A stretch of DNA of 64,000 bases from Catalinimonas alkaloidigena. GTDB lineage: Bacteria; Bacteroidota; Bacteroidia; Cytophagales; Flexibacteraceae. Both the position numbers and the translations under genes were made by a program. The stretch spans positions 186,001 to 250,000 of the forward strand of contig NZ_FNFO01000011.1 of NCBI RefSeq assembly GCF_900100765.1, given 5' to 3'. The notes beneath the pieces were generated by a model. The model had not been told where the DNA came from, searched no databases, and worked only from the letters and a program-made list of their open reading frames with translations. Below, piece after piece: positions 1 to 8,741 of this stretch. Each line of letters starts with the position of its first letter. Within the stretch, counting starts at the first letter, position 1.

Positions 1-560
1 CGCTGGAGCGCAGCCTGCTGACGATGCTCGAAAAACTGGAACCCAAGCGCATCATCATCGTCTCGTCGGCCCCGCAGATTCGCTACCCCGACTGTTACGG
101 CATCGACATGTCACGCATGCGCGAGTTTGTGGCGTTCCGGGCCATGCTGGCGTTGCTGAAAGAAACCAAGCAGGAAAACAAATTGGACGAAGTGTACGAA
201 AAATGTGTCAACGCGCTGAACCAGAGTCGGGGACACGAGCAAAACTTCGTGAAGGAACTATACGACCTGTTTACATACGAGCAGGTCTCGAACAAGATTG
301 CCGAAATCGTGACGCCGAAGGGCGCCAAGGCGAAAGTCGACGTGATTTACCAGACGGTAGAGCACCTGCACGAAGCCTGCCCGAACCACAAAGGCGACTG
401 GTATTTTACCGGCGACTATCCTACGCCGGGCGGTTACAAGGTGGTAAACCGCGCTTTTGTCAACTTCATGGAAGGCAAGACCGGTCGCGCCTACGAAGCG
501 CCTGCCGAGCCGGGTTCGGTACCGCTGAAAGTGAGCGTAGGCGTTAGCGACGGCGCATAG
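1..560 (+). CDS. purF: Amidophosphoribosyltransferase, C-terminal part (5' end outside window)
   Basis: Partial gene, read in the frame that starts at base 3 and ending at TAG 558-560, about 185 residues. PurF makes phosphoribosylamine from PRPP and glutamine, the first committed step of purine synthesis, in the cytosol. The segment RIIIVSSAPQIRYPDCYGID followed by MSRMREFVAFRA is typical of the region after the PRPP-binding loop in the long Bacteroidota PurF-like proteins. The N-terminal glutaminase domain and the PRPP loop lie upstream of the window and cannot be checked. The C-terminal end (GYKVVNRAFVNFMEGK) looks complete. A bidirectional terminator follows. The family call rests on recognition of this C-terminal segment alone. 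Confidence 0.75.
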   Translation, partial: LERSLLTMLEKLEPKRIIIVSSAPQIRYPDCYGIDMSRMREFVAFRAMLALLKETKQENKLDEVYEKCVNALNQSRGHEQNFVKELYDLFTYEQVSNKIAEIVTPKGAKAKVDVIYQTVEHLHEACPNHKGDWYFTGDYPTPGGYKVVNRAFVNFMEGKTGRAYEAPAEPGSVPLKVSVGVSDGA

Positions 561-583
561 TCCGATCACACCTCTTTTTTAGG

Positions 584-617
584 AAGGCTTCATCTGGAAT
601 ACGGATGAAGCCTTTTT
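584..617. terminator. Bidirectional intrinsic terminator between purF and the histidine phosphatase gene
   Basis: AAGGCTTCATC at 584-594 pairs perfectly with GATGAAGCCTT at 604-614 around a 9-base loop, followed by a T run. It sits between two convergent genes, and the minus strand also has T-rich flanks (TTTTTT at 574-580 on plus gives a weaker A/T context). Confidence 0.8.
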
Positions 618-1179
618 ACATTTTCTCCAGGATAATCCGGCTCAGGTAACCGCTGCCTTCGTCCTGCACCTTGCGCCAACCCTGCCGCCGCAACCGCCAC
701 GCAATGAAGCGGTTCATCATGCCGTGTCCGACCAATACCGCCAAGCCGTGGGTCTGGGCCTCCTGAATCAGAAGGCCGGTGGCGCGGCGTGCCCGCAAAC
801 GTGCCATGCGGAACGCTTCGTGGTCTTTGGCCTGTTTTCCGAGGAGCCACAAAATGCGTCCGCCCGTTTGCCAGACCCGTACCGGCAGCCGCACCAGTGG
901 AATATGAGGCATCAGGCTGGTTTTGAGTTCGTTGAACGTCGGATCGGCGATGATTTCACAGGCATCTCCAAAAATCATCTTGGCTGTTTCGCGGCTGCGG
1001 CGCAGGGCACTGCAATACACTCGGTCGGCTTCTTCGGCCAGGGAAGCGAAATGCGCCACGTCGTGTTTTTTGACCGCTACTTCGTCGTAGGCATAATGGT
1101 AGCGATGCGCCTCGGCATAAGGAGCCCAGGCAGGGCGTTCGATCAGCGGCTGACCGTGGCGGATGAGGGTGATGCGCAT
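616..1179 (-). CDS. Histidine phosphatase (phosphoglycerate mutase-like) family protein
   Basis: 187 residues. The phosphohistidine motif RHGQ is at residues 7-10, right after the first beta strand (MRITLI), and a second catalytic-type histidine lies in VLVGHGMMNR near residue 152. YCSALRRSRETA matches the family's usual downstream motif. These enzymes hydrolyse or transfer phosphate through a phosphohistidine; the substrate cannot be told from sequence. An in-frame GTG 15 codons upstream exists, but ATG at 1179 places the RHG motif at the usual distance from the N-terminus. It lies downstream of the glycosyltransferase on the same strand, with a 67-base gap, so the two may be co-transcribed. 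No signal peptide; cytosolic. Confidence 0.85.
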   Translation of the reverse strand: MRITLIRHGQPLIERPAWAPYAEAHRYHYAYDEVAVKKHDVAHFASLAEEADRVYCSALRRSRETAKMIFGDACEIIADPTFNELKTSLMPHIPLVRLPVRVWQTGGRILWLLGKQAKDHEAFRMARLRARRATGLLIQEAQTHGLAVLVGHGMMNRFIAWRLRRQGWRKVQDEGSGYLSRIILEKM

Positions 1180-1246
1180 AGCAGTAGGGCGCGGCCGGAC
1201 ATTTCTTTGTAGTACGAGGGGCACGGCCGCAAGTTCTGCCCCGGCC

Positions 1247-1996
1247 TCACCGGATGTCTTCGTAGAGCCGCTTCAGTTTCTCCGGCGAATACCCCACTCC
1301 CCACAGAAACCCGACGTAGAGGTAGATAGCGTTGGCCTTCCAGAAGCCCCACTTCGCCACCCGCCGGTCCGACGACTCCACCACGCGGTTGAGTTGCCTG
1401 ATGCGTCCTAACTGATTGATTCTAAGAAGGAAATCGGCTTCTTCCATGATGGGAAGTTGAGGGTTGAAACCACCGCATTCCAGAAACTGGACGCGCCGGC
1501 AGAAAATTACCTGATCGCCAAACAGGAGGCGCGCTCCTTTAACGAAAAAGCGGTAGGGTCGGAACAGCAGTGGAGCATAGTAGGTCTTGGCGAAGTTGTG
1601 GAAAGAGGTGAGCCAACGGGTGGTGTCGGGGCCGCGCATGAGGGAAATGAACCCCCCGGCAGCCACGTGCGGATCGGCCAGGGTCCGCTGGATGACGGCC
1701 AGCGCATCGTCGGGCAGCGACGTGTCGGCATGCAAAAAGCACAACACCTCGCCGGTGGCGCGTTCGGCCCCCAGGTTCATCTGGATTGCCCGGTGCGCCA
1801 CCGGACTAGACACCACCTTCACGTGGGGCCACTGGGCCTCTGCCTCCGCAACCAGAGATAACGTAGCGTCCGAACTGCCCCCGTCGACCAGAATGACCTC
1901 GTGGGGGGCCGGGTCGAGCAGGCGTAGCATCCGTAGCGTACGCGGCAGAGCGCGAGCTTCGTTGAGGGTCGGAATGACCATGGAGACGGTAGACAT
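1247..1996 (-). CDS. Family 2 glycosyltransferase (TIGR04283-like)
   Basis: 249 residues. The N-terminus STVSMVIPTLNEARALPRTL and the segment VILVDGGSSDAT are the nucleotide-sugar binding signatures of GT-A family 2 enzymes. The DXD-like motif is HAD in CFLHADTSLPDD. Its organisation (small, no membrane anchor apart from a hydrophobic C-terminal stretch around AIYLYVGFLWGVGYS) resembles the TIGR04283 group, some of which act in arsenosugar biosynthesis; that specific role is only an inference, since no arsM/arsS gene is visible. ATG at 1996 is preferred over a TTG five codons upstream. The start faces the HMG-CoA reductase start 69 bases away, so the two promoters must share this short gap. 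Confidence 0.8.
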   Translation of the reverse strand: MSTVSMVIPTLNEARALPRTLRMLRLLDPAPHEVILVDGGSSDATLSLVAEAEAQWPHVKVVSSPVAHRAIQMNLGAERATGEVLCFLHADTSLPDDALAVIQRTLADPHVAAGGFISLMRGPDTTRWLTSFHNFAKTYYAPLLFRPYRFFVKGARLLFGDQVIFCRRVQFLECGGFNPQLPIMEEADFLLRINQLGRIRQLNRVVESSDRRVAKWGFWKANAIYLYVGFLWGVGYSPEKLKRLYEDIR

Positions 1997-2064
1997 GCCA
2001 TCAAATTGCAAAAAATGCCGAAAGGCGTGGTGTGCGAAAAATACTTGCGCACCTTTGCGTACCT

Positions 2065-3633
2065 ATGTTCTCACTGATTCCCAACGCGTTGCTGAAGCAA
2101 CTGTACACGCGGGGCAGCCTCTGCAATACCGCCGAAGGCTTTTGCTTTTCGCTGAAAAATCGCCTGACGGATGCCCGGTTCACCGGGTTGCACAGCGCCC
2201 GCATCGACGGGCAATCGTACGCAGCCGAGGCGTTTACCCTGCACAGTGCCGATGCCGCCCCGCGCTCAGTCGCCGACGTGACGCCGGCCTGTCCGCTCGA
2301 CTTTCCGTTGCGCCGGGTGGTGGAGATTCAGGCCACAGGAGCCCCCCTGTCGCCGGGGCGGCATCACCTGGAAATCGTGCTGCAAACGGAACCCTTCGGA
2401 AAAATTACCCTGCGGGTGGAAGATGACGTTCGGCCGGTTGCTACGATTCATTCGGAAAAGAAAGGCATTCCGCGCGATTCCACCGACGACTATACCACCG
2501 CGGCGCTGACCGAGCGGTGGCGCTACCTGGAGCAGAAAACCGGCCACGCGCCCCGACACCTTGCGCCCGCCGCGTACCCGTGGGCAGCCGCGCGGGGCAA
2601 TTGCGAAAACCTGATCGGCGTGGCGCAGGTCCCGGTGGGTGTAGCGGGCCCGTTGCGGATCAACGGCGAGCACGCCCAGGGCGAATTTCTGATTCCCCTG
2701 GCCACTACCGAGGGCAGTCTGGTGGCGTCCTACAACCGGGGCATGAAACTGATCAACGCCTGTGGTGGCGTTACCTGTACCGTGATGGACGACGCCATGC
2801 AACGCGCGCCGGTGTTCGAACTGGCCGACGCCCGGGCGGCACGCGCGTTTGTGCAGTGGGTGCAGGCACATGGGGCCGAGCTCAAAGCCGAGGCCGAAGC
2901 GACCTCGCACTACGCCCGGCTGCATACAATCGAGCCGTATCTGGTCGGGCGGTTGGCTTTTCTACGGTTTAATTTCACGACCGGCGATGCGGCCGGACAA
3001 AACATGGTGACCAAAGCCACACTGGCGGCGTGTAACTGGCTGATTTACAATTATGATGGGATCGAACACTTTTACCTGGAGTCGAATATGGCAACCGACA
3101 AAAAGCCATCGCAGCTCAACACGTTACAGACGCGTGGCAAGCGCGTCACGGCCGAACTGACCATCCCGCGGGCGGTGCTCCGGGAGGTGTTGCAGGTAGA
3201 GCCGGAACAGATCGACCGGCATAGTCGCATCGGGCAGGTGGGGGCGTGGCAGGCCGGTGCGAACAACAACGGCTTGCATTCGGTGAACGGACTGGCCGCG
3301 TTGTTCATCGCCACGGGACAGGATGTCGCCTGTCTGGCCGAATCGTCGGCGGCCATTACCTACTCGGAGATCACACCCGCGGGTGATTTGTACGGCTCCA
3401 TTACGTTGCCTTCGCTCGTGGTCGGCACAGTCGGTGGTGGAACGGGCCTACCCACCCAGCGCGAATGCCTGGAACTGATGGGGTGTTACGGGCCAGATCA
3501 GGTATACAAATTTGCGGAAATCGTCGTTGGTGTGATTGCGGCAGGTGAGCTGTCGCTGGCCGCGGCCATCTCCTCGCTCGACTGGGTTGCAAGCCACGAA
3601 AGCCTGGGCCGGAACCGCCACACCGGCATGTAA
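2065..3633 (+). CDS. Hydroxymethylglutaryl-CoA reductase with extra N-terminal domain
   Basis: 522 residues. HMG-CoA reductase reduces HMG-CoA to mevalonate, the committing step of the mevalonate route to isoprenoids. The catalytic set of the family is visible: Glu216 in ATTEG, Lys346 in TDKKP, Asp420 in GQDVA and His511 in SHESLGRNR, plus ENLIG at 181-185 and the GTVGGGT loop at 454-460. The pattern of motifs (DKKP, GQD, SH near the C-terminus) is that of class I, NADPH-type enzymes. Residues 1 to about 130 form an additional domain (FSLIPNALLKQLYTRGSL...) that I do not recognise functionally; there are no obvious membrane spans. ATG 2065 is chosen over a non-ATG start 11 codons upstream. 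No other mevalonate-pathway gene is in the window. Confidence 0.92.
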   Translation: MFSLIPNALLKQLYTRGSLCNTAEGFCFSLKNRLTDARFTGLHSARIDGQSYAAEAFTLHSADAAPRSVADVTPACPLDFPLRRVVEIQATGAPLSPGRHHLEIVLQTEPFGKITLRVEDDVRPVATIHSEKKGIPRDSTDDYTTAALTERWRYLEQKTGHAPRHLAPAAYPWAAARGNCENLIGVAQVPVGVAGPLRINGEHAQGEFLIPLATTEGSLVASYNRGMKLINACGGVTCTVMDDAMQRAPVFELADARAARAFVQWVQAHGAELKAEAEATSHYARLHTIEPYLVGRLAFLRFNFTTGDAAGQNMVTKATLAACNWLIYNYDGIEHFYLESNMATDKKPSQLNTLQTRGKRVTAELTIPRAVLREVLQVEPEQIDRHSRIGQVGAWQAGANNNGLHSVNGLAALFIATGQDVACLAESSAAITYSEITPAGDLYGSITLPSLVVGTVGGGTGLPTQRECLELMGCYGPDQVYKFAEIVVGVIAAGELSLAAAISSLDWVASHESLGRNRHTGM

Positions 3634-3723
3634 TAAATTTTTTCTTTTCCTATAAGTTTCGCACTTTGCCGGTGGCGAGGCATGGGCCGAAACCATACCC
3701 ACCCCATTACTGTATAACTCCCT

Positions 3724-4476
3724 ATGCTACAAAATCTTATCAAGTGGCTTCTGGTCTTCGGAAGTGTGACCGTACTGGGTTTGCACGCCGAGCCGTCGCA
3801 CCTGCATCAGGCGGTGGCATCGGGAGACGTGCAGCGCGTAAACGAACTGTTGCAACAAGGGGTCAGCCCCGAAGAGCGCGACGATCAGGGGCAGACGCCT
3901 TTGTTTCTGGCCGTGCAGTCGGAGGGGCGCGAAATGGTGATGCTGTTGTTGCGGCATCATGCCGACGTAGGCGCGCGCGATGCCCAGGGGTGTACGCCTT
4001 TTTTGATTGCCGCGGCGCACGATCAGACGGTGGCCGCCCTGTTGCTGCTTGACCAGGGCGCGAAGTTGGGCGCGACCGATAAAGACGGCAACTCGGCCTT
4101 GCACTACGCCGCCAGTACCGGCAGTCTTCGCATGGTAGAATTCCTGCTGGCACGCGGCCTGGACCTGGAAAAAACCAACCGGCACCACCGCACGCCGCTG
4201 ATGGCGGCCATTCTGGGCAGTCCACTGTTCGAAACCTCAGAGGTGGGTGAGCGCGTGCAAGCGGCCGAGCTGCTGCTGACGCGCGGCGCCAACCCCAATG
4301 CTCAGGACCTGGAAGGCAATATGCCGCTGCACCTTTCGGCCTCGGCCGATGCGTTGTCGCCCTTTACCCGCCTGTTGCTGCGCCACGGTGGCGATGCTTC
4401 GGCTCGCAACAAAGCCGGACAAACGCCCGCCGACATCATCTCCAAACGCCGCCAAGCCTCCATCGTTAATCGATAA
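3724..4476 (+). CDS. Exported ankyrin-repeat protein
   Basis: 250 residues. An N-terminal hydrophobic segment (IKWLLVFGSVTVLGLHA, about residues 5-21) looks like a signal peptide, with likely cleavage after LHA. About six ankyrin repeats follow, at roughly residues 25-57, 58-90, 91-123, 124-160, 176-210 and 211-243, with repeated cores such as GQTPLFLAV, GNSALHYAAS, and HRTPLMAAI. Ankyrin repeats bind other proteins; no enzyme motif is present, so the role is unknown. It probably acts in the periplasm. The gene is preceded by a 90-base gap after HMG-CoA reductase and stands alone. Confidence 0.85.
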   Translation: MLQNLIKWLLVFGSVTVLGLHAEPSHLHQAVASGDVQRVNELLQQGVSPEERDDQGQTPLFLAVQSEGREMVMLLLRHHADVGARDAQGCTPFLIAAAHDQTVAALLLLDQGAKLGATDKDGNSALHYAASTGSLRMVEFLLARGLDLEKTNRHHRTPLMAAILGSPLFETSEVGERVQAAELLLTRGANPNAQDLEGNMPLHLSASADALSPFTRLLLRHGGDASARNKAGQTPADIISKRRQASIVNR

Positions 4477-4556
4477 GCGGCCGCGCGTAGGCCGTAGTTT
4501 CCCTGTACCAAGCTCGTTACCTTATTTCACTCTCCTGGTTTCGTCGGTTTCCGCAT

Positions 4557-5162
4557 TTGCAACGGTGGATTTTCCGGGGCTGGCTGGCCGATGCCCGTCA
4601 TAAAGTAGCGTATGTGGCGCCTTTTCTGCCACCGGGAGCGCGGTTGCTGGAACTAGGTTCGGGGCCGGGGAGCGTGGTGCAGGTACTGCGCGAAAAAGGT
4701 TACGACGTAACCCCCGTCGACGTGCAGGACCTGAGTTTCCATCCCGCCCTACGGCCCGTGCTCTACGACGGACATCGGTTGCCGTTTCCCGACCAATCGT
4801 TCGACGTGGTGCTGGTCCTGACCGTGTTGCACCATACGCCGCACCCCCGGCGGATCGTGGCCGAAGCGCGGCGGGTGGGCCGTGCTGTCGTGGTGATTGA
4901 AGACGTCTACCGCCATTCCATTCAAAACTACCTGACCCGGTGGACCGACAGTCTGGTGAACCTGGAGTTTCGGGGCCACCCGCACCAGAACCACCGCGAG
5001 GCGTACTGGCGGCAGCTTTTTCGGGAGGAAGGGTTACAGCTTACGCACGAACGGAGCTGGCGGCTGGCGGGGCTGTTCCGGCAAACTCTGTTTGTGCTGA
5101 AGGCCGCGCCTAGTGCTAGTTCAGCAGCAGGTGCATCTCGTACTGGCGGTAAGCGGGCTTGA
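4557..5162 (+). CDS. Class I SAM-dependent methyltransferase; start uncertain
   Basis: 201 residues from TTG 4557. Motif I (LLELGSGPGSVVQVL, about residues 29-43) binds S-adenosylmethionine; PVDVQDL is the acidic strand-2 region, and LPFPDQSFDVVLVLTVLHH is the motif IV region of Methyltransf_11-type enzymes. Substrate unknown. There is no ATG or GTG in this frame between the TAG at 4488-4490 and the methyltransferase core. The in-frame sequence upstream of 4557 encodes an aromatic, hydrophobic stretch (YLISLSWFRRFPHLQRW) that looks coding, so the true start may be a non-standard codon near 4503. The last 47 bases overlap the convergent GNAT gene, giving a low-complexity C-terminus (PSASSAAGASRTGG). 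Confidence 0.75.
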   Translation: MQRWIFRGWLADARHKVAYVAPFLPPGARLLELGSGPGSVVQVLREKGYDVTPVDVQDLSFHPALRPVLYDGHRLPFPDQSFDVVLVLTVLHHTPHPRRIVAEARRVGRAVVVIEDVYRHSIQNYLTRWTDSLVNLEFRGHPHQNHREAYWRQLFREEGLQLTHERSWRLAGLFRQTLFVLKAAPSASSAAGASRTGGKRA

Positions 5163-5976
5163 ACCCCAGCGACAGCAGGAAGCCGTGGATGCTGTTTTTA
5201 TCACTGTCGATGTTGAGTACGTTCAGGCTGTCGGAGTAGGAGAGGCGCCCCATCTGCCGGAACAGGGCCGTTGCGACGCCGTGTCGGCGGTAGTCCGGGT
5301 TAACGGCAAACTGCACGATCCGCCCCGTACCTTTCTGCACAATGGCGTAACCGGCGGCGTTGTCTTCGTCGACCCAGGCCTGCAGGTAGATTTTATCGCG
5401 CGGGCTGCGCAACACGGCGTCCAGGCTGTTCTGCCACGACGGCATCCGGTCCAGCCAGACACGCTGGCTACGCAACTGCGCCTCCTTGATGGGACCGTGC
5501 GTAATGCGCACATCGGGCGCGTCGCGCCACGTGGCGGGTAAATCAATGCGGTAACAATTGAAGCGACGCGTCTCTTCAAATCCTACTTTTTCGTAGCTTC
5601 GCCAGGCCGCCGAATTTTCGCGGATCACCTCCAGTAGGCATTGCTCCACGTCCATCGTGCGCAGGGCGGGCTGCACAAACTCATACATCTGTTGAGTCAG
5701 GCCTTTGCCGCGCCAGGCCGGGGTTACGCCCGTTGCCGCGTTGTACACCGTCAGGCGGTTCGCCCAGAAGCCGGGGGCGTGCATGATAAATCCCACCAAT
5801 CGTTCGCCTTCAAACGCGCCCGGCGAGTAAGACAGATCTACACCATCGTTCGCGATTTTTTGGGCAAACTGCTCCTCGTCCATGTGAATACGCAGCACGT
5901 GGTCTGCGAAGGCATCGTTGTACGCTCTTCGCAACGCGGGCAAGTCACTAGGTTCAAGTAATCGGAACGAAATCAT
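5116..5976 (-). CDS. Tandem GNAT N-acetyltransferase
   Basis: 286 residues. Two GNAT-like halves: residues about 1-145 contain the acetyl-CoA loop region GVTPAWRGKGLTQQMYEF and the closing ENSAAWRSYEKVGFEETRR; residues about 155-286 contain VNPDYRRHGVATALFRQM (R/QxxGxG/A signature) and NSIHGFLLSLGFKPAYRQYEM. GNAT enzymes move an acetyl group from acetyl-CoA to amines on small molecules or proteins; the acceptor is unknown. The two halves are not closely similar, suggesting an old duplication or a degenerate first domain. Cytosolic, monocistronic, convergent with the methyltransferase gene. Confidence 0.85.
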   Translation of the reverse strand: MISFRLLEPSDLPALRRAYNDAFADHVLRIHMDEEQFAQKIANDGVDLSYSPGAFEGERLVGFIMHAPGFWANRLTVYNAATGVTPAWRGKGLTQQMYEFVQPALRTMDVEQCLLEVIRENSAAWRSYEKVGFEETRRFNCYRIDLPATWRDAPDVRITHGPIKEAQLRSQRVWLDRMPSWQNSLDAVLRSPRDKIYLQAWVDEDNAAGYAIVQKGTGRIVQFAVNPDYRRHGVATALFRQMGRLSYSDSLNVLNIDSDKNSIHGFLLSLGFKPAYRQYEMHLLLN

Positions 5977-6091
5977 ACGAGAATTAACGACAAGAATACG
6001 TACTCCTTTATAATCCAGAAAGTGTCACGCATTGTTTAGAGACAATTTTATAACATCTTCTTTATCTTCAAACAATTTCCTCGCAATTCTC

Positions 6092-7816
6092 ATGCAAAAC
6101 TTTTCCGCTGTTTTCGGCCGCTTTTCCGTGGCTGCGGGCCTGGCCGTCCTGTTGCTGCTGACCACCTGCCGACCGTTTTCTCCGCCTGAAAAGGAGGCCG
6201 TGCCGCTGGCCGAACACGGCATGGTGGTAACGGCCCATGCATTGGCTTCGCAGGCCGGGCTGGCGGTACTCAAAGCGGGCGGGAATGCGTTCGATGCCAC
6301 GGTGGCCGTACAGTTTGCGCTGGCGGTGGTCTATCCGCGGGCGGGCAACATCGGTGGGGGAGGTTTCGCCGTATTCCGCCAGGCGGACGGCACGGTCGGT
6401 AGCCTCGATTTTCGGGAGAAAGCGCCTGCGGCGGCCGGTCGGGATTTTTACCTGGACAGCCTCGGAAACGTAATTGAGGGGATGAGCACCAGCGGTCACC
6501 GCGCGGCGGGTGTACCCGGCTCGGTCGACGGCATGGTCCGCTTGCACGAGCGGTACGGGCAGTTGCCCTGGGCACAAGTCGTACAACCGGCCATCGAACT
6601 GGCGCGCGACGGCGTGGTGCTGACCGAATCGGAAGCCGACAACCTGAACCGCTTTCGCGAGGCGCTGACGGCGTTGAATCCGGAAGGGACGGCGTTCGTC
6701 AAAGACACGACCTGGGTGCCCGGCGATACGCTGTTTCAGCCGGAACTGGCAGCAACGCTGGAGCGGATTCGTGACGAAGGGCGCGCCGGTTTTTACGAAG
6801 GCGAAACAGCACGATTGCTGGCAGAGGAGATGGAACGGGGCCACGGTGTGATCACAGCCGAAGATTTGCGCAACTACGAAGCGAAGTGGCGGGAACCACT
6901 GACCGGTACCTTCCACGACTTCCGCGTGATTGCCATGGCACCCCCTTCCAGCGGTGGGGTGGCGTTGCTGCAGCTGTTGCAGGGCAGTGAACAGTATCCG
7001 TTGCAACGGTGGGGGCACAACACCGCCAAAACGGTCCACATCATGACCGAACTGGAACGCCGGGTGTATGCCGACCGGGCCACGTACCTGGGCGATCCCG
7101 ATTTTTTTCAGGTTCCCGTTGCCCGAATCACCAGTGAAGACTACCTGAACGGACGTTGGGCCTCGATTCAGCCGGATCGTAAAACTCCTTCGGAAGAGAT
7201 CAAGGAGGGGGAGGTCAACCAGATCGAAAGCCTGGAGACCACGCACTTTTCGATTGTGGACAGCGCGCGGAATGCCGTCTCGGTTACCACCACGCTCAAC
7301 GGCTACTTCGGCTGCAAAGTGGTGGTAGGCGGTGCGGGCTTTTGCCTGAACAACGAGATGGACGACTTTAGCGTCAAGCCCGGGGTGCCCAACATGTTCG
7401 GGTTGGTAGGGGGAGAGGCCAACGCCATCCAGCCGGGTAAACGGATGCTGAGTTCGATGACGCCCACCATCGTCGAGCGGAAAGGTAAATTGTATCTGGT
7501 CGTGGGGACGCCCGGTGGCTCGACCATCATTACGACGGTCTATCAGGTGGTGCTGAATGTGCTGGAGCACGACATGACTCTGCCCGACGCCGTCGCGGCC
7601 AAGCGGTTGCACCACCAGTGGCTACCCGACAAGGTACTCTACGAAACCGGTGCGCTGTCGGACGAAGCCAAAACGCAGCTCGAAGCCCTGGGACACGACC
7701 TGGAAGAAGTAAGTAAACTGGGCAAAATCGAGGCGATTCTGGTGCAACCGGACGGAACACTGGTGGGGGGACCGGACCATACGCGTGGGGGCGACGATTT
7801 TGCGAGTGGGTATTAG
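6092..7816 (+). CDS. ggt: Gamma-glutamyltransferase, lipoprotein
   Basis: 574 residues. The enzyme cleaves and transfers the gamma-glutamyl group of glutathione and related peptides. It is made as a precursor that self-cleaves before a threonine: here ESLE/TTHFSIVD places that nucleophile at Thr383. LSSMTPTIV and GTPGGSTIIT are the Ser-Ser and Gly-Gly substrate and oxyanion motifs. The N-terminus (LAVLLLLTTC, Cys26) reads as a lipoprotein signal, so the mature enzyme should be anchored to a membrane in the envelope, with the next residues RPFSPP. ATG 6092 gives this signal peptide; an upstream TTG would disrupt it. Length is normal for the family. It stands alone. Confidence 0.95.
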   Translation: MQNFSAVFGRFSVAAGLAVLLLLTTCRPFSPPEKEAVPLAEHGMVVTAHALASQAGLAVLKAGGNAFDATVAVQFALAVVYPRAGNIGGGGFAVFRQADGTVGSLDFREKAPAAAGRDFYLDSLGNVIEGMSTSGHRAAGVPGSVDGMVRLHERYGQLPWAQVVQPAIELARDGVVLTESEADNLNRFREALTALNPEGTAFVKDTTWVPGDTLFQPELAATLERIRDEGRAGFYEGETARLLAEEMERGHGVITAEDLRNYEAKWREPLTGTFHDFRVIAMAPPSSGGVALLQLLQGSEQYPLQRWGHNTAKTVHIMTELERRVYADRATYLGDPDFFQVPVARITSEDYLNGRWASIQPDRKTPSEEIKEGEVNQIESLETTHFSIVDSARNAVSVTTTLNGYFGCKVVVGGAGFCLNNEMDDFSVKPGVPNMFGLVGGEANAIQPGKRMLSSMTPTIVERKGKLYLVVGTPGGSTIITTVYQVVLNVLEHDMTLPDAVAAKRLHHQWLPDKVLYETGALSDEAKTQLEALGHDLEEVSKLGKIEAILVQPDGTLVGGPDHTRGGDDFASGY

Positions 7817-7959
7817 CCGAGGTATTTCTGCCAAAACCTTTGCAGTTTCGGAATAATATTACCTATTTAGAGGTTACGCAACCGATTGCGTAAACAAAGT
7901 AATCCGTGCGGGCGCGCCGGTCGGCCGATTGCTTTGCGGGTAATTTTTCGCTAAGTTGA

Positions 7960-7975
7960 AGTACTTTTTTGTACT
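7960..7975. repeat. 16-base inverted repeat upstream of the FecI-type sigma gene
   Basis: AGTAC-TTTTTT-GTACT, perfect 5-base arms, 25 bases before the sigma gene start at 8000. The position fits an operator or promoter-adjacent site, but the repeat is short and could be chance. Confidence 0.35.
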
Positions 7976-7999
7976 ACTGGACTTTTATCCACCACACCC

Positions 8000-8605
8000 A
8001 TGAGTCCTCTTGTAGATGAATCTGAAATCTGGATGGCCTTTAAGCGCGGCGAGCGCGACGCACTGACCTGGATGCACCGTACCTATTACGACAGCCTGTA
8101 CGGCTATGCGCTCAGTCTGGTGAAGGAAGAAGAAGCCGCCAAAGACGCCATTCAGAACATGTTTCTGAACCTCTGGCGCACCCGCGAACGGCTGAGCGAC
8201 ATCGCCGCCATCAAGAGTTACCTGTTCCGGTGCCTGAAGCGGCAACTCGTGGCAGAAGAGACCAAGCTACGCAACCTGCACAAGCGCGAGACGGCCTACG
8301 AGGCCGATCAGCCCTTCCAGACCTTTTCGCCGGAGGAGTTCGTCATCGACCAGGAGGCCGACACGTGCCGCCATCGTGTGCTGGTGGCGTTGCTCAACCG
8401 CCTGACGCCCCGGCAGCGCGAAATGGTCTATCTCCGCTATTACGAAGACCTGTCGTATCAGGAAATTGCTGCGACGCTGGGAATTAATATGCAATCGGTT
8501 GCGAACCTGATGCAGCGGGCGCTAAAAAAATTAAAAGAAGATCCTTACACCCACAAAGCAGTGGAAATGTTGTTGCTGGCGACCCTGTTGTGGTCGGTCA
8601 GTTGA
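8000..8605 (+). CDS. ECF RNA polymerase sigma factor, FecI type
   Basis: 201 residues. Region sigma2 is at about residues 20-90 (DAIQNMFLNLWRTRERL, followed by SYLFRCLKRQLV) and sigma4 at about 130-190 (LTPRQREMVYLRYYEDLSYQ, EIAATLGINMQSVANLMQRA). It lacks sigma3 and the primary-sigma N-terminus, as ECF factors do. Placed directly upstream of a FecR-type anti-sigma gene and a SusC gene with an STN domain, it most likely directs transcription of the SusC/SusD genes when the transporter signals substrate binding. A terminator separates it from fecR, so sigma and anti-sigma may be transcribed separately. The start ATG follows an A/C-rich leader without a Shine-Dalgarno sequence, usual in this phylum. 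Confidence 0.93.
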   Translation: MSPLVDESEIWMAFKRGERDALTWMHRTYYDSLYGYALSLVKEEEAAKDAIQNMFLNLWRTRERLSDIAAIKSYLFRCLKRQLVAEETKLRNLHKRETAYEADQPFQTFSPEEFVIDQEADTCRHRVLVALLNRLTPRQREMVYLRYYEDLSYQEIAATLGINMQSVANLMQRALKKLKEDPYTHKAVEMLLLATLLWSVS

Positions 8606-8625
8606 GCTGCTCAATTACGCCTTTC

Positions 8626-8659
8626 AAAAGCGGAAGTCCTTACGGGGTTCCGCTTTTTT
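8626..8659 (+). terminator. Intrinsic terminator after the FecI-type sigma gene
   Basis: AAAAGCGGAA at 8626-8635 pairs with TTCCGCTTTT at 8648-8657, loop of 12 bases, then the T run ends at 8659. It would uncouple the sigma gene from fecR at 8742. Confidence 0.85.
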
Positions 8660-8741
8660 GTTGGGAAAAAATTCTAGCGGGCACTGAGTAAGTTAGGGCG
8701 ATGGCTATATCCTATCTGATGAAACGGCATGTTTAACGGAT

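Noticed and set aside
6068-7615. Long open frame antisense to the gamma-glutamyltransferase gene
   Set aside because: It is a G+C-driven shadow of a clearly conserved gene; its product is rich in His/Arg/Gln and shows no family motif.
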